From the IMG/VR virus record IMGVR_UViG_3300033141_002942, positions 1-44,303 of that record: a DNA stretch of 44,303 nucleotides; one strand, given 5' to 3'. Shown here piece after piece: positions 22,506-30,726 of the stretch. The first letter of the stretch is position 1, and the number at the start of each line of letters is the position of its first letter. The DNA comes from a virus. A program made the translations under genes and the position numbers. The notes beneath the pieces are model-generated. The model was not told where the DNA came from. It worked only from the letters and a program-made list of their open reading frames with translations, and made no database searches.

Positions 22506-22672
22506 AATACTTTCCTCAACAAAATATCATCATCGCCTTCACGTTCAACTTTATAGTGTTGGCAAATTTTAATAACTTCCACCTCACCATAATAATGTTC
22601 AATTTTTATAACAGTATCACATTCTTCACAATTAAATCTAGTTTGTCTACCAGTAATTTCAATATCAGGCAT
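22502..22672 (-). CDS. Small Cys-pair protein (56 aa)
   Basis: ATG at 22,672 after AAAGGAATAGAG. The product has a CEEC pair and a later KICQHY, a plausible ribbon with Cys/His ligands. Its stop overlaps the next gene as ATGA and it follows the DnaB-like gene by 11 nt. Function unknown. Confidence 0.55.
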   Translation of the reverse strand: MPDIEITGRQTRFNCEECDTVIKIEHYYGEVEVIKICQHYKVEREGDDDILLRKVL

Positions 22673-22683
22673 TCTCTATTCCT

Positions 22684-24108
22684 TTAATAATACCCACAAC
22701 AAAAAGCTCTTCCTAATTTTAAACATTGACCTACATATAAACCTTTTCGAGTTGAAAAATCAGCTTCACGTAAAACAATCCAATTTAATCTCATAATACC
22801 AATTTCTTTTTCTTGTTCTGTTTGATTTAATCCAAGCAAACCGGTTACATGGGCAAGCTTTCTTTTATCCTCACTAAAGTTCTTAGCTGTCAACCAGTAA
22901 GTATCATAACTCATAGCATCAGCCTGAGTGGGAGCTATGACTAAACAATGCCTTTCCTGACTTAATCTTCTTAATGCTTTCCATGTTTCATTTATTTTAT
23001 CCCTGGCAGAGTATTGTTCACAATTAGGTTCAGCAGCCAGAATGTCAGGATAATCAATTATGATAACATCAGGAATAAAATCCTTTTCCATTTCCCATTG
23101 ATTTAAAATTGCTTCTATCCCTGCTATATTTATAGAAGAGTTGGCATGAGTACTCAACATATGATATGTTATATTAGGCGATAATCCAAACCTTCTCATA
23201 AAAGCTTTCCTAGCTCTTTTTGTATCTTCTTTAGTAACTGGTGTTTCACATATTATTGTTTTGTGTTTTATTTTTATTCTATCATCTCTCTTTAATATTT
23301 TTATAGGAATCTTTATTTCACCACAATCTTTTTTGAACATAGGTTTTCTGCTCATGTATGTTCCAATTCTTTTTAATGATTGCCTTTCACTTAAATCTCC
23401 AACTTGAAATGTAGCTACTCTTCTGTGATTCATCAAAGCCAGATTTCCAAATTCATAACACCAATATGTTTTCCCTCTTTTTTCTGGTCCAAGAATTCCA
23501 ATTAAGCCATCACGAACAAAAGCATTTCCAAAAAAAGAATTGACTTCTTCAGTTCCAACAGAAAACAGAGGATTTGAAAGCTCAGAATACGCGTTCTCCC
23601 AGGCTTTCTCATCTAAAAAGGTATCTACCCCTACACCCATGCCTAAACTCACCGTAGAATGCGAATTAACAGCCTTCTCGGCTAAGTCTAGGTCATTATC
23701 TACCAGTGCTGAATCCAAATTATCCCGTAAAAGCTCCATTTTTCGCATTTTTAGGTATTCTGCAGCCTCATCAATCAGGTATGGGATATTGTTTTGAAAA
23801 TTGCTATCATAATTGTCAGAAAGTTTTTCTAAGATGTCATGAATTGCTTCAACTGTTTCTTCTTTTGCTCTTCCTTTGCTAACCCAGGAATGGTATCTGT
23901 TTTCAATATGCTTGCCTGGAGCCTTTTTGTATTTGTTAAAATAACTGATACACCATTTGGCAATAAGTTTGAAATGATCCGCTTTTAATAAATCTAAATC
24001 AAGCACAGGAACTACCTGGGAAAGATACTCTTTTGAAGTTATCATTGTGGTGATAATATTTTCTTCTAGTTTGGAATCAACTTTTTTTCTATTCATATGA
24101 GATCTCAT
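22684..24108 (-). CDS. Replicative DNA helicase (DnaB-like)
   Basis: A DnaB N-domain-like helical region (about 10-130) is followed by a RecA-fold helicase. Walker A is GPEKRGKT (207-214), with FQVGDLSERQSLKRI, Walker B VIIIDYPDIL and APTQAD downstream. The length of 474 aa is normal. It unwinds DNA ahead of the polymerase and works with the primase at 24,801. AGAAGG abuts the ATG at 24,114, so the second ATG at 24,108 is at better spacing. The 5' end overlaps the initiator gene. Confidence 0.8.
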   Translation of the reverse strand: MRSHMNRKKVDSKLEENIITTMITSKEYLSQVVPVLDLDLLKADHFKLIAKWCISYFNKYKKAPGKHIENRYHSWVSKGRAKEETVEAIHDILEKLSDNYDSNFQNNIPYLIDEAAEYLKMRKMELLRDNLDSALVDNDLDLAEKAVNSHSTVSLGMGVGVDTFLDEKAWENAYSELSNPLFSVGTEEVNSFFGNAFVRDGLIGILGPEKRGKTYWCYEFGNLALMNHRRVATFQVGDLSERQSLKRIGTYMSRKPMFKKDCGEIKIPIKILKRDDRIKIKHKTIICETPVTKEDTKRARKAFMRRFGLSPNITYHMLSTHANSSINIAGIEAILNQWEMEKDFIPDVIIIDYPDILAAEPNCEQYSARDKINETWKALRRLSQERHCLVIAPTQADAMSYDTYWLTAKNFSEDKRKLAHVTGLLGLNQTEQEKEIGIMRLNWIVLREADFSTRKGLYVGQCLKLGRAFCCGYY

Positions 24109-24799
24109 ATTCATCCTTCTCTTTGTTGTGGCTTACTGAAGGCACTGATTCTTTTTTGGCCCACTTCTGAAGTACCAAATTATAATCTTTGTAAACATAT
24201 CCTTTCATCTGGACACCTTCATCAACTTTTTTAATCATATGTTTCAATTTAGCTTTTCCCCACCTTTTGAGTAAATTAAGATATTGGCGTTTAGTTAACA
24301 TAACATGTTTATATTCTCCAAACTTCTTTCTGGTGGGTTTTTTCTTTTTTATTTTTATTTTTTTCTTATCTTTTTCCTTATCTTTTTCCTTATCTTTTTC
24401 CTTATCTTTTTCTTTTTCTTTTTCTTTAAGACTATGAATAGTCTTTTTATACTCTATATATAGTCTATGCTTTTTTAATAGATTTATATAGGAAGTATGA
24501 GGTTTGTTTTTCTCATTTTCTTGTAGAATACCATATTGAAAATTAACAAAATCTTTTATCCACCATTTCTCATTATTTTTAAATAATTTTATTTTATGTC
24601 CAAATACTTTTAAAACTTCTTCACTAGCATAATCATATTGGATAGCATATGATGCCAATTCAATATCTTCTTCCCATACTCCTACTGAATCACAATTAGA
24701 AACCAGATAAAACCAGAATAGTTTATATTTAGGTTTTAGTTTTCTAAACCATTTATTTTTTAACCATATTCCTGTATCTATAAATCTTTTTTTACCCAT
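24089..24799 (-). CDS. Replication initiator/helicase-loader-like protein
   Basis: The N-terminal domain (WLKNKWFRKLKPKYKLFWFY; CDSVGVWEEDIELASYAI) resembles the winged-helix start of phage replisome organisers of the DnaD / Lin1244 type. A KEKD repeat linker (about 124-150) follows, then a C-terminal helical domain ending QKWAKKES. It sits directly between primase and helicase genes, the usual place for a helicase loader. The biochemical role is inferred from layout. Confidence 0.6.
   Translation of the reverse strand: MGKKRFIDTGIWLKNKWFRKLKPKYKLFWFYLVSNCDSVGVWEEDIELASYAIQYDYASEEVLKVFGHKIKLFKNNEKWWIKDFVNFQYGILQENEKNKPHTSYINLLKKHRLYIEYKKTIHSLKEKEKEKDKEKDKEKDKEKDKKKIKIKKKKPTRKKFGEYKHVMLTKRQYLNLLKRWGKAKLKHMIKKVDEGVQMKGYVYKDYNLVLQKWAKKESVPSVSHNKEKDEYEISYE
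24365..24420 (-). repeat. 12-bp tandem repeat in the initiator gene
   Basis: CTTATCTTTTTC repeats four times from 24,365 to 24,412, followed by TTTTTCTTTTTC. It encodes the KEKD linker in frame. Such iterons inside initiator genes sometimes mark replication origins, but protein coding alone can explain it. Confidence 0.65.
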
Positions 24800-24800
24800 A

Positions 24801-25694
24801 TTAAAATCCTAGTTCTTTCATAAATTTATTAGCTTCCTCTTGACTTAGATCACCAGGGTCAGTTTTCAATCCAGATATAATTTCAGTTTCTCCAGGGAAA
24901 GGAGCTAACCAGGCAGCCAATTTCTGTGCTTGCTTCTGAGCTTTTGGTTCTGGATCAAACATAATGAATCTGTATTTAAAGTCTTTTAATATAAAGGCCT
25001 GTTCAATCTTCCAATCAATTCCCATTATACTAACAGATCCAATTCCCATTCTCCAAACATCAGGTATGCCTTCCATAATTAAAACCATATCTCGTATTTT
25101 TTCAATTCCGTATATCATTTTTTTTGGATCTTCTGACATATCTTTATTATTAGAAAATTTCCATTTTGGTCTTGTGTCCGGGTGAAGAGCCCTACCTGCA
25201 TATCCTATAATCATATGAGATTTATTAAAAATAGGGGTTATAACTCTCCATGACCATTCTCCTGATAATCCTTTTGTTCCATCCAAGTTCCATTCTTGAG
25301 TAAGTTTTGTTGGGTTAAAGTTTCTTTGTTTTAAATAACGTCTATGAACTTTGGATAGAGATTCCATGTGAGGAGGTTTTTTAGCTTTTCTTGGTCTTGG
25401 TTTTGCTTTTTTCTTTGGGATAATATTTCTATCTTTCCCGTATAATTTTAATATTTGCTTTACAGAGACTCCCTTATTTTGAAGAACGATTGAAAGGAAT
25501 TTATAAACATGATGGGAACCACATGACCAGCAATTCATATTTCCTTTTTCAATACTAAAGCCTAAATGCCAACCATAAGATCCATCAGTACAGAATGGAC
25601 AATGGGTTTGAATCCATCCTTCGTGACAATGGTGGTGACCACTCTCAAGGTGGGGGATATTAAATTCTTCGCAGAGTTTTATAAAATCCAGCAT
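24801..25694 (-). CDS. DNA primase (DnaG-like)
   Basis: An N-terminal zinc site (CPFC at 32-35, CWSC at 55-58) precedes a Lys/Pro-rich linker. The Toprim core has LIMEGIPDVWRMG, MGID and FIMFDPEPKAQ. At 297 aa it is a compact phage primase lacking the DnaB-binding C-domain. It makes RNA primers for the phage replisome. One base separates it from the initiator-like gene. Confidence 0.85.
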   Translation of the reverse strand: MLDFIKLCEEFNIPHLESGHHHCHEGWIQTHCPFCTDGSYGWHLGFSIEKGNMNCWSCGSHHVYKFLSIVLQNKGVSVKQILKLYGKDRNIIPKKKAKPRPRKAKKPPHMESLSKVHRRYLKQRNFNPTKLTQEWNLDGTKGLSGEWSWRVITPIFNKSHMIIGYAGRALHPDTRPKWKFSNNKDMSEDPKKMIYGIEKIRDMVLIMEGIPDVWRMGIGSVSIMGIDWKIEQAFILKDFKYRFIMFDPEPKAQKQAQKLAAWLAPFPGETEIISGLKTDPGDLSQEEANKFMKELGF

Positions 25695-25695
25695 T

Positions 25696-25845
25696 TTATT
25701 TACTAAATTTTTTCATGAGATCAACAAAGGCATTTTCCATTGAGATACCTTTTTCAGCACACTTTGCTTTGAATTTCCTTTTTAATTCTTCAGGGACATT
25801 ATGAATTAGTACTACACAGGTTTCTTTTTTATTCTTTTCGGCCAC
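25696..25845 (-). CDS. Ribbon-helix-helix (Arc/MetJ-type) regulator
   Basis: 49 aa with a GTG start at 25,845 after AAAGGAAAAAAGA. It overlaps the SNF2 stop by 17 nt. The layout is a short strand (ETCVVLIHNV) followed by PEELKRKFKAKCAEKGISME and AFVDLMKKF, a typical RHH fold. It probably binds DNA as a dimer of swapped strands and may repress phage promoters. The target is unknown; the repeated boxes at 3,508 and 27,789 are candidates. Confidence 0.65.
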   Translation of the reverse strand: MAEKNKKETCVVLIHNVPEELKRKFKAKCAEKGISMENAFVDLMKKFSK

Positions 25846-27223
25846 TCTTTTTTCCTTTCAGTAATTGAACTATTTCTAAAACGTTAGTATTGATATGTCT
25901 TTGAGATTTTCCATTCATTATTTCGTCTATTACCTTTCTTTTCTTTTCTATGATATTCCAGACATATTGATCAATTGTATTTCTTCCTAAGATATAATAA
26001 ATACCTATCTTATTATCTTTTTGACCAATTCTATTCACTCTATCTTCAGCTTGATCATGTTCACTTGGAGTCCATCCTAACTCAAGAAAAAGGACAGTAC
26101 TAGAGGCTGTGAGGGTGATTGCTTCTTTATCACCTTTTAATGAAGCTATAAATAATCTGCACCATTCTTCTTCTTGAAATAATCTGACTTGATTTTGTCT
26201 TTCTTTTCCGGCCTTTCCTCCAACAGCAGCTATTTTTTTATATTTTTTTATTAGTGTATTAAAGATGTTTCTGTGATAAACAAAGACGACTAATTTTTCA
26301 TTTGTATTATATAAAAAATTATCAATCCATTCGCAGGCTTTTTTAATTTTTCCTTCAGCTACCAGTTGTTTTAGCTGACCTATTTTTACAAGTGCTTGAG
26401 CTTTCTTTGCTCTTCTAGCTTTTTTAGTTCCAGCTTTTTTCCGATACCATTGAAGGAAATGAAGAGTTGCTTTTTCATATTCTTTTGAATTGCTTATATC
26501 TATAGGCAAAATTGTTCTACGTTTTTTAGGAAGCTGAGGTAGAACTTCTTTTTTGGTCCTACGTAGGAAATAAGGTTTGATGCGTTCTCTTAATTCATCT
26601 AAGTGGCTTGCACCGGTGAAGTCCCATCCTTTTCCTTGCCACCCTTTTTTTGGATTACAATATCTAAAAGCATATTTCCAGAAACTTGAGAATTCTTTAG
26701 GAGCAACCATATTCAATACAGGAAAGAATTCAATAGGACGGTTGATGATAGGAGTACCACTCATAGGTATTATGCATTTTACTTTCCTGGCTATTTCTCT
26801 GCAGGCTTTTGTTCGTAATGCTGTTCGGGTTTTTAAGTAATGACTTTCATCAAAAACTATTACATGAGGTTTTATTTTTAATAATTCTTTTATCCAATAG
26901 GTTATAATATCATAATTGATAATTATTAGATTTTCAGTAATGGGATAAGGAGTACGCCCAGATAATACTTGACATTTCATATAGGTGTGTTCTTGAATTT
27001 GATCTTCCCAATTGTATTTAGCACTTGCTGGAACAACTACTATAATTGGTCTTTTGCTGGGATTGACGGCAGCCCATCCAAGGAATTGGATTGTCTTACC
27101 TACTCCCATATCATCTCCAAGAATACCTCTTCCTTTAGTTTTTTTAAAGAACCACATTCCCCCTATTTGGAAGGGAAGAAATTTTGATTTAATAACTTTT
27201 TTGATTCTTTTTTTTAGAGACAT
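25829..27223 (-). CDS. SNF2-family DNA helicase/translocase (SMARCAL1-like)
   Basis: Superfamily 2 motifs: GDDMGVGKT (36-44), VVVPASAKYNW, VIVFDESHYLK (126-129 DESH), IPMSGTPI and a C-terminal lobe with LGWTPSEHDQAEDRVNRIGQ. The length of 464 aa contains only the two helicase lobes. Phage SNF2 proteins of this type probably remodel forks or displace proteins from DNA. The gene lies early in the operon, overlapping the sigma-like gene by 10 nt. Confidence 0.85.
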   Translation of the reverse strand: MSLKKRIKKVIKSKFLPFQIGGMWFFKKTKGRGILGDDMGVGKTIQFLGWAAVNPSKRPIIVVVPASAKYNWEDQIQEHTYMKCQVLSGRTPYPITENLIIINYDIITYWIKELLKIKPHVIVFDESHYLKTRTALRTKACREIARKVKCIIPMSGTPIINRPIEFFPVLNMVAPKEFSSFWKYAFRYCNPKKGWQGKGWDFTGASHLDELRERIKPYFLRRTKKEVLPQLPKKRRTILPIDISNSKEYEKATLHFLQWYRKKAGTKKARRAKKAQALVKIGQLKQLVAEGKIKKACEWIDNFLYNTNEKLVVFVYHRNIFNTLIKKYKKIAAVGGKAGKERQNQVRLFQEEEWCRLFIASLKGDKEAITLTASSTVLFLELGWTPSEHDQAEDRVNRIGQKDNKIGIYYILGRNTIDQYVWNIIEKKRKVIDEIMNGKSQRHINTNVLEIVQLLKGKKSGRKE

Positions 27224-27753
27224 TTAGAAACTTCTTTAAAAGCTTTACTAACATCTTTGGAAGTCCAATCTAAAACATCAATCATATAATTTTTTAATTT
27301 TGTTTGACTGGTTTTGGGCCGGTTTGGTCTGATACCTTCATATAATTCTTCTGGTGATTCAAAAACAATTTTGATTAGATGTTTTGTTTCTTCAGTCAGT
27401 TCATTGAAAAAAGTTTGAAACCAACTGGGTTTAGTTTCTTTTTGGATGAAGGGATTTCTTTTTCCAGTTTCGTAAGTATCCATAGGGATTTCTCGTTGAG
27501 GTTTAATACAATAAGTTAGCATTGCTCCTTTTGCACATAAGTTAACATATGTACAAAGTTTGGATCGTTTTGGATTCCAGTTGGAAAGTTTTTTGAAAAC
27601 ACTAAATATCCCTTCTGATAATACTTCATCAAAAGGTTTGGAGTAATGATAGCTCAGTTTAAGAGCAATGCCTGTTATCATTTTTTCGTATTGATTCCAG
27701 ACTTCTTCAGGACTTAATTTTCGTAATTTATATTTACGTTTTTTGCTCTTCAT
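27214..27753 (-). CDS. Sigma-70-like factor, first gene of the early leftward operon
   Basis: Residues about 15-80 resemble sigma region 2 (YEKMITGIALKLSYHYSKPF, then DEVLSEGIFSVFKKLSNWNP and LCTYVNLCAKG), the part that binds the -10 element. The C-terminal half (TEETKHLIKIVF; WTSKDVSKAFKEV) may be a degenerate region 4. It could redirect host RNA polymerase to the non-standard phage promoters. It is the first gene behind the early promoter, a fitting place for a regulator. No catalytic motif is present and the identity to sigma is modest. Confidence 0.55.
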   Translation of the reverse strand: MKSKKRKYKLRKLSPEEVWNQYEKMITGIALKLSYHYSKPFDEVLSEGIFSVFKKLSNWNPKRSKLCTYVNLCAKGAMLTYCIKPQREIPMDTYETGKRNPFIQKETKPSWFQTFFNELTEETKHLIKIVFESPEELYEGIRPNRPKTSQTKLKNYMIDVLDWTSKDVSKAFKEVSKCL

Positions 27754-27796
27754 TTTTTTCTCCGGGGCAAGAGTAATAATTTAAACAACTATAAGT

Positions 27797-27825
27797 ATTA
27801 TAACATATAATCTACTAAATATCAA
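27797..27825 (-). promoter_or_regulatory. Strong sigma70-type early leftward promoter
   Basis: On the minus strand, TTGATA (27,825-27,820), a 17-bp spacer and TATAAT (27,802-27,797) form a near-perfect promoter 44 bp before the sigma-like gene. An upstream T-rich UP-like run is present. The spacer GATTATATGT and downstream CTTATAG are shared with the 3,516 promoter. Confidence 0.85.
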
Positions 27826-27899
27826 GTAAAAAATTAAAAAAATTTTATTTCTTTTAATTTCATATACTTATAGAGATTACAAACACAAATTATTTCTCA

Positions 27900-27920
27900 G
27901 AAAAGATAATAATATATAAG
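27900..27920 (+). promoter_or_regulatory. Rightward promoter-like motif, GAAAAGATAATAATATATAA class
   Basis: Same motif as at 21,856, here on the + strand. It lies 29 bp before the first gene of the rightward small-gene cluster, back to back with the early leftward promoter. It likely drives 27,949-31,430. Confidence 0.6.
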
Positions 27921-27948
27921 AAATGTTTTAAATAAGAAGGAAAAAAGA

Positions 27949-28095
27949 ATGGTTAGAGAAATGGACAATGATGATAATTCTTCTGAAGCTCTCTGTGAAT
28001 TATGTGAACGGGAGCAATGGGTTAAGAAAATAAATGGCATCCGTGTATGTCAAACTTGTTTAGATGAAATTGAGAAAAGGAAAAAAAATGAATGA
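27949..28095 (+). CDS. Small zinc-ribbon protein (48 aa)
   Basis: ATG at 27,949 after AAGAAGGAAAAAAG. CELC and CQTC pairs give a compact four-Cys site in an acidic to basic 48-residue chain. First gene of the rightward cluster; its stop overlaps the next start. Probably a DNA- or RNA polymerase-binding peptide, but no family is recognised. Confidence 0.6.
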   Translation: MVREMDNDDNSSEALCELCEREQWVKKINGIRVCQTCLDEIEKRKKNE

Positions 28096-28459
28096 AATTG
28101 AAAAGAAGGAAATAGTAACAGAGTATTTAATACATCTTAAAGATTTACCACGAAAAATTATGGTGAAAGAGTTTCATGTAATTAAAAATGGTGTTCCAGA
28201 GAAACCTACATCATGGGAATTCTTAACTCTTTTTAATGAACCGATGAAAGGCCCAAAGGGTGAATCTCTTAATATTCAGATTCAATGCGGTAAAAAGATT
28301 GAAGATGCTAAATCATTTGAACGTGCTTTTGAGAGATTTGATAAACATGCTGATGGGGAACTTGAGAAAGCAAAAAAAGAATTGTCGCTGAAGATGTCTG
28401 GTTTGATATTACCAGGACAACAGCAGACACCCCCTAATCAAAATCCTTTTGCGAGATAA
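28088..28459 (+). CDS. Hypothetical protein (123 aa)
   Basis: Start at 28,088 behind AAAAGGAAAAAAA; an upstream in-frame ATG falls inside the previous gene. The middle is a plausible alpha/beta domain; the C-terminus is Gln/Pro-rich (LPGQQQTPPNQNPFAR), like the flexible tail of small ssDNA- or protein-binding factors. Function unknown. Confidence 0.55.
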   Translation: MNEIEKKEIVTEYLIHLKDLPRKIMVKEFHVIKNGVPEKPTSWEFLTLFNEPMKGPKGESLNIQIQCGKKIEDAKSFERAFERFDKHADGELEKAKKELSLKMSGLILPGQQQTPPNQNPFAR

Positions 28460-28465
28460 TAAAAG

Positions 28466-28672
28466 ATGAAAAAAGGTTATTTGGTTATGAAGGGAATAAA
28501 GACCATAGGCATAAAAGATGCTTTTAAAGAAACAGTTCAAATTTCTGTAGTTAATAAAGAAGAAAAGGTGATTGGATTAGCTCCAATATATTCAAATAAA
28601 AAGTTTGCTAAGAAAGCTTCTGAAAAAGGAAAGTATAATGTGGTTGAAGTGGTGGTGGGAGATTTTGAATGA
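28466..28672 (+). CDS. Hypothetical protein (68 aa)
   Basis: Small alpha/beta protein (IKTIGIKDAFKETVQISVVN; VIGLAPIYSNKKFAKKA). It overlaps the next gene by 4 nt. A weak AAAAG site precedes the ATG. Family unknown. Confidence 0.5.
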   Translation: MKKGYLVMKGIKTIGIKDAFKETVQISVVNKEEKVIGLAPIYSNKKFAKKASEKGKYNVVEVVVGDFE

Positions 28673-28872
28673 CAGACAATGATTTAATGCCCTGGGGAAA
28701 ACATAAAAACAAAAAGATGAAAGATGTACCATCTCAATATTTGCTTTGGCTTTATGAAGCAGTTGAAGATGATGGTGCTCCTGAAGATGGTAATTGTGTT
28801 AAGGAATCAGTATTAAATTATATTGAAGATAATTTGGATGAAATTGAAAAGGAGAATGAAAATGATTCATGA
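28669..28872 (+). CDS. DUF3820-like protein (67 aa)
   Basis: The opening LMPWGKHKNKKMKDVPSQYL matches the DUF3820 signature (PWGKHKGxxxxxxPxxYLxWL), followed by LWLYEAVEDDG. Family members are small and of unknown biochemical role. The tail is acidic and overlaps the next start. Confidence 0.65.
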   Translation: MTDNDLMPWGKHKNKKMKDVPSQYLLWLYEAVEDDGAPEDGNCVKESVLNYIEDNLDEIEKENENDS

Positions 28873-29353
28873 AGATGAAAAGTATAATGAGCCATCTGCT
28901 GTATTAGATTTGTTAATTCCAGAAGATGAACCTGTGTTTTTAATTAGAGGAACAGATCCATCTGCTCAGTATATTTTAAATGAATGGATAGATACGAATT
29001 GGAGCATGTTATCTGAAGAAAAAAGAGTCAGTGTTTCAGCTCATGCCAGAAAGATGGCTAATTATTATTATAATAAGAATAGAGAAAAAAAGCAACCCAA
29101 ATTAAAGAAAAAGAAGTTTGCATATAAATACGCAAAATTTGAAATTGATCCTGAAGGTTGTGGTAAAGAAATTTATAATTGTATTGATATAAATAATAAT
29201 CGTATTATTGGGCAGGTTTCATATAAAAGTGAAACGGGATGGACTTTTGATTTTGAGCCTATTTTTTCGGATACGGATACACAGTTTTATCCTCAATGTG
29301 TAAATAATATAGAAGATTTTCTTAAGCAATTAAGTAAAAGAGGTAGTATTTAA
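28862..29353 (+). CDS. Two-part phage protein with duplicated C-terminal domain (163 aa)
   Basis: The start at 28,862 follows AAGGAGAATGAAA. The N-terminal part (PVFLIRGTDPSAQYILNEWI) matches a small domain common in phage proteins. The C-terminal part (KYAKFEIDPEGCGKEIYNCI, then RIIGQVSY and FLKQL) is paralogous to the N-terminal domain of the protein at 29,681. Roles unknown. Confidence 0.55.
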   Translation: MIHEDEKYNEPSAVLDLLIPEDEPVFLIRGTDPSAQYILNEWIDTNWSMLSEEKRVSVSAHARKMANYYYNKNREKKQPKLKKKKFAYKYAKFEIDPEGCGKEIYNCIDINNNRIIGQVSYKSETGWTFDFEPIFSDTDTQFYPQCVNNIEDFLKQLSKRGSI

Positions 29354-29355
29354 AA

Positions 29356-29550
29356 ATGAAAATTAAATTGAAACTAAAAGGTGAGAAGAAGTGGAAGAGC
29401 ATTGAAAAGGATTATACATTAGCCCGGACAGTTGAAAACTTTGCTGAACAGGAAATGCTTGAAGCTCCAGATATTGTAGAAATAAAAGGTGAAGGGGAAT
29501 TTAAAATATCTCTTATTTCTGAACCTCAATATTATGCTGAGAGGATATAG
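29356..29550 (+). CDS. Hypothetical protein (64 aa)
   Basis: Starts with alternating Lys/hydrophobic residues (KIKLKLKGEKKWKSIEKDY), then an acidic helix and EGEFKISLIS strand. It is packed 2 nt after its neighbour. Function unknown. Confidence 0.5.
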   Translation: MKIKLKLKGEKKWKSIEKDYTLARTVENFAEQEMLEAPDIVEIKGEGEFKISLISEPQYYAERI

Positions 29551-29552
29551 AA

Positions 29553-29684
29553 ATGAAATGTAGGATATGTAGATATGCTATAGTGTTTGATTTGCTGAAA
29601 CCCAAAAGAAAATATAATTGCACAATTCATGAAAACCCAATAGCTAATTGTAAACAGTTTGAAAGAGTGGAGAAGAAAAAATGA
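29553..29684 (+). CDS. Small Cys-rich protein (43 aa)
   Basis: ATG at 29,553; CRICRYA followed by YNCTIHENPIANCKQFE gives four Cys and one His, a plausible single zinc site. It overlaps the next gene as ATGA. The upstream GAGAGGATATAG is a usable ribosome site. Confidence 0.5.
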   Translation: MKCRICRYAIVFDLLKPKRKYNCTIHENPIANCKQFERVEKKK

Positions 29685-30187
29685 GAATGAACTACCAATG
29701 GCTTAGGTTTGAGATAGATGATAGTGAAGGTGGAAAAGAAATATATAATTGTACGAATACATTTGATGGTAAGGTTATTGGGCATGTTGAATATTCTCTT
29801 AATTCAAAGCAGTATAGTTTTTTCCCTGCTTACGGAAATCATATTTTAACTCCTCATATTATGAGAGACATATTACATTTTTTGAATCAATTGCAACGAC
29901 ATAAAGAAATAGATAAAATTAAATGGAGAACAGAAGCTCCAGAAATAAAAACAAAATTAGTAATTTTTTATGGTGGATCTTTGCATGGGACATCTAAAAG
30001 AGTAAATATTTTTAATGTCCATTGGTTTTATAATGCTGTATATCCAGAATTTAATCCAGGTTTGTATGAAGAAGGTTTTCCCCAGGAACCTGAATTTATT
30101 GGAAAAGAAATATATAAATTAAAAGAAGTAAGATTCCCAAAATCTAAAATATCAATATATCGTTTTGTTTTTCAAAGTAAGGAATAA
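29681..30187 (+). CDS. Paralogue of the 28,862 protein's C-terminal domain plus extra domain (168 aa)
   Basis: Residues 5-72 (WLRFEIDDSEGGKEIYNCTN; KVIGHVEYSLNS; FLNQL) align by eye with the C-terminal domain at 28,862. Residues 90-168 form a second domain (VIFYGGSLHGTSKRVNIFNV, then KEIYKLKEVRFP). GGAGAAGAAAAA precedes the ATG. The domain's function is unknown. Confidence 0.5.
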   Translation: MRMNYQWLRFEIDDSEGGKEIYNCTNTFDGKVIGHVEYSLNSKQYSFFPAYGNHILTPHIMRDILHFLNQLQRHKEIDKIKWRTEAPEIKTKLVIFYGGSLHGTSKRVNIFNVHWFYNAVYPEFNPGLYEEGFPQEPEFIGKEIYKLKEVRFPKSKISIYRFVFQSKE

Positions 30188-30195
30188 GAAATAAA

Positions 30196-30435
30196 ATGGA
30201 AAGAATTAAATGTGCTGCAGTAAGAAAATATTTCCTTCTCTATGAAGGTGAAAGCCATGCTCAAATAGGAAAGGATCATCCAGGAATATTAAAAAATGGT
30301 ATTCAAGGATTTGTTACTGAGTCAGGTCAGTTTGTAGGAAGGTCTGTAGCATTAGGTATTGCCCAGGAAGCTGGACAAATAGTAAAGAAGCATGGCAATA
30401 AGAAATTATTGTTTTCAGAAGATTTAAAGGAATAA
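30196..30435 (+). CDS. Conserved phage protein (79 aa)
   Basis: The pattern KCAAVRKYFLLYEGESHAQI, GIQGFVTESGQFVGRSVALG, then AGQI and LFSEDL is a small domain found in many phage genomes (an xGRxxAxxIAxxAGQ core near a final LxSEDL). Biochemical role unknown. The first gene-like ATG is chosen. Confidence 0.6.
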   Translation: MERIKCAAVRKYFLLYEGESHAQIGKDHPGILKNGIQGFVTESGQFVGRSVALGIAQEAGQIVKKHGNKKLLFSEDLKE

Positions 30436-30438
30436 GAA

Positions 30439-30723
30439 ATGGAATGGAAAGATAAATTAAAGAATTGTCCTTTATGTAATGAACCGGCTCATGTTCCCCG
30501 GATTGGATCACTTGAGAAAACACATTGCACTGATATGGATTGTTCATTACATACTGTTTTTATAGATTGTGAGGAATGGAATACCCGTCCAATAGAATCA
30601 AAAATAAAAGAGATTGTGGAAATATGGAAACGAGAAGGGATTGTTCAAACATCAGATGGAACTATAGAAGATGTTGTTTTAAAAATTATTAACGGAGAGA
30701 AATTGAAAAGGGAATATAAATAA
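30439..30723 (+). CDS. Lar-like restriction-alleviation family protein (94 aa)
   Basis: Zinc ribbon CPLC (10-13) and later CTDMDCSLH, followed by the Lar-type EEWNTRP end of the ribbon domain. A helical extension (IKEIVEIWKREGIVQ) follows. Lar-family proteins modulate type I restriction; many phage ribbons share the fold without known function. Location in the small-gene cluster fits a counter-defence role. Confidence 0.55.
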   Translation: MEWKDKLKNCPLCNEPAHVPRIGSLEKTHCTDMDCSLHTVFIDCEEWNTRPIESKIKEIVEIWKREGIVQTSDGTIEDVVLKIINGEKLKREYK

Positions 30724-30726
30724 AAA

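Noticed and set aside
24365-24420. Short-spaced repeat considered as a CRISPR or origin iteron array
   Set aside because: The 12-bp units have no spacers, so it is not CRISPR, and in-frame KEKD coding explains them. An origin cannot be shown without skew or replication data.
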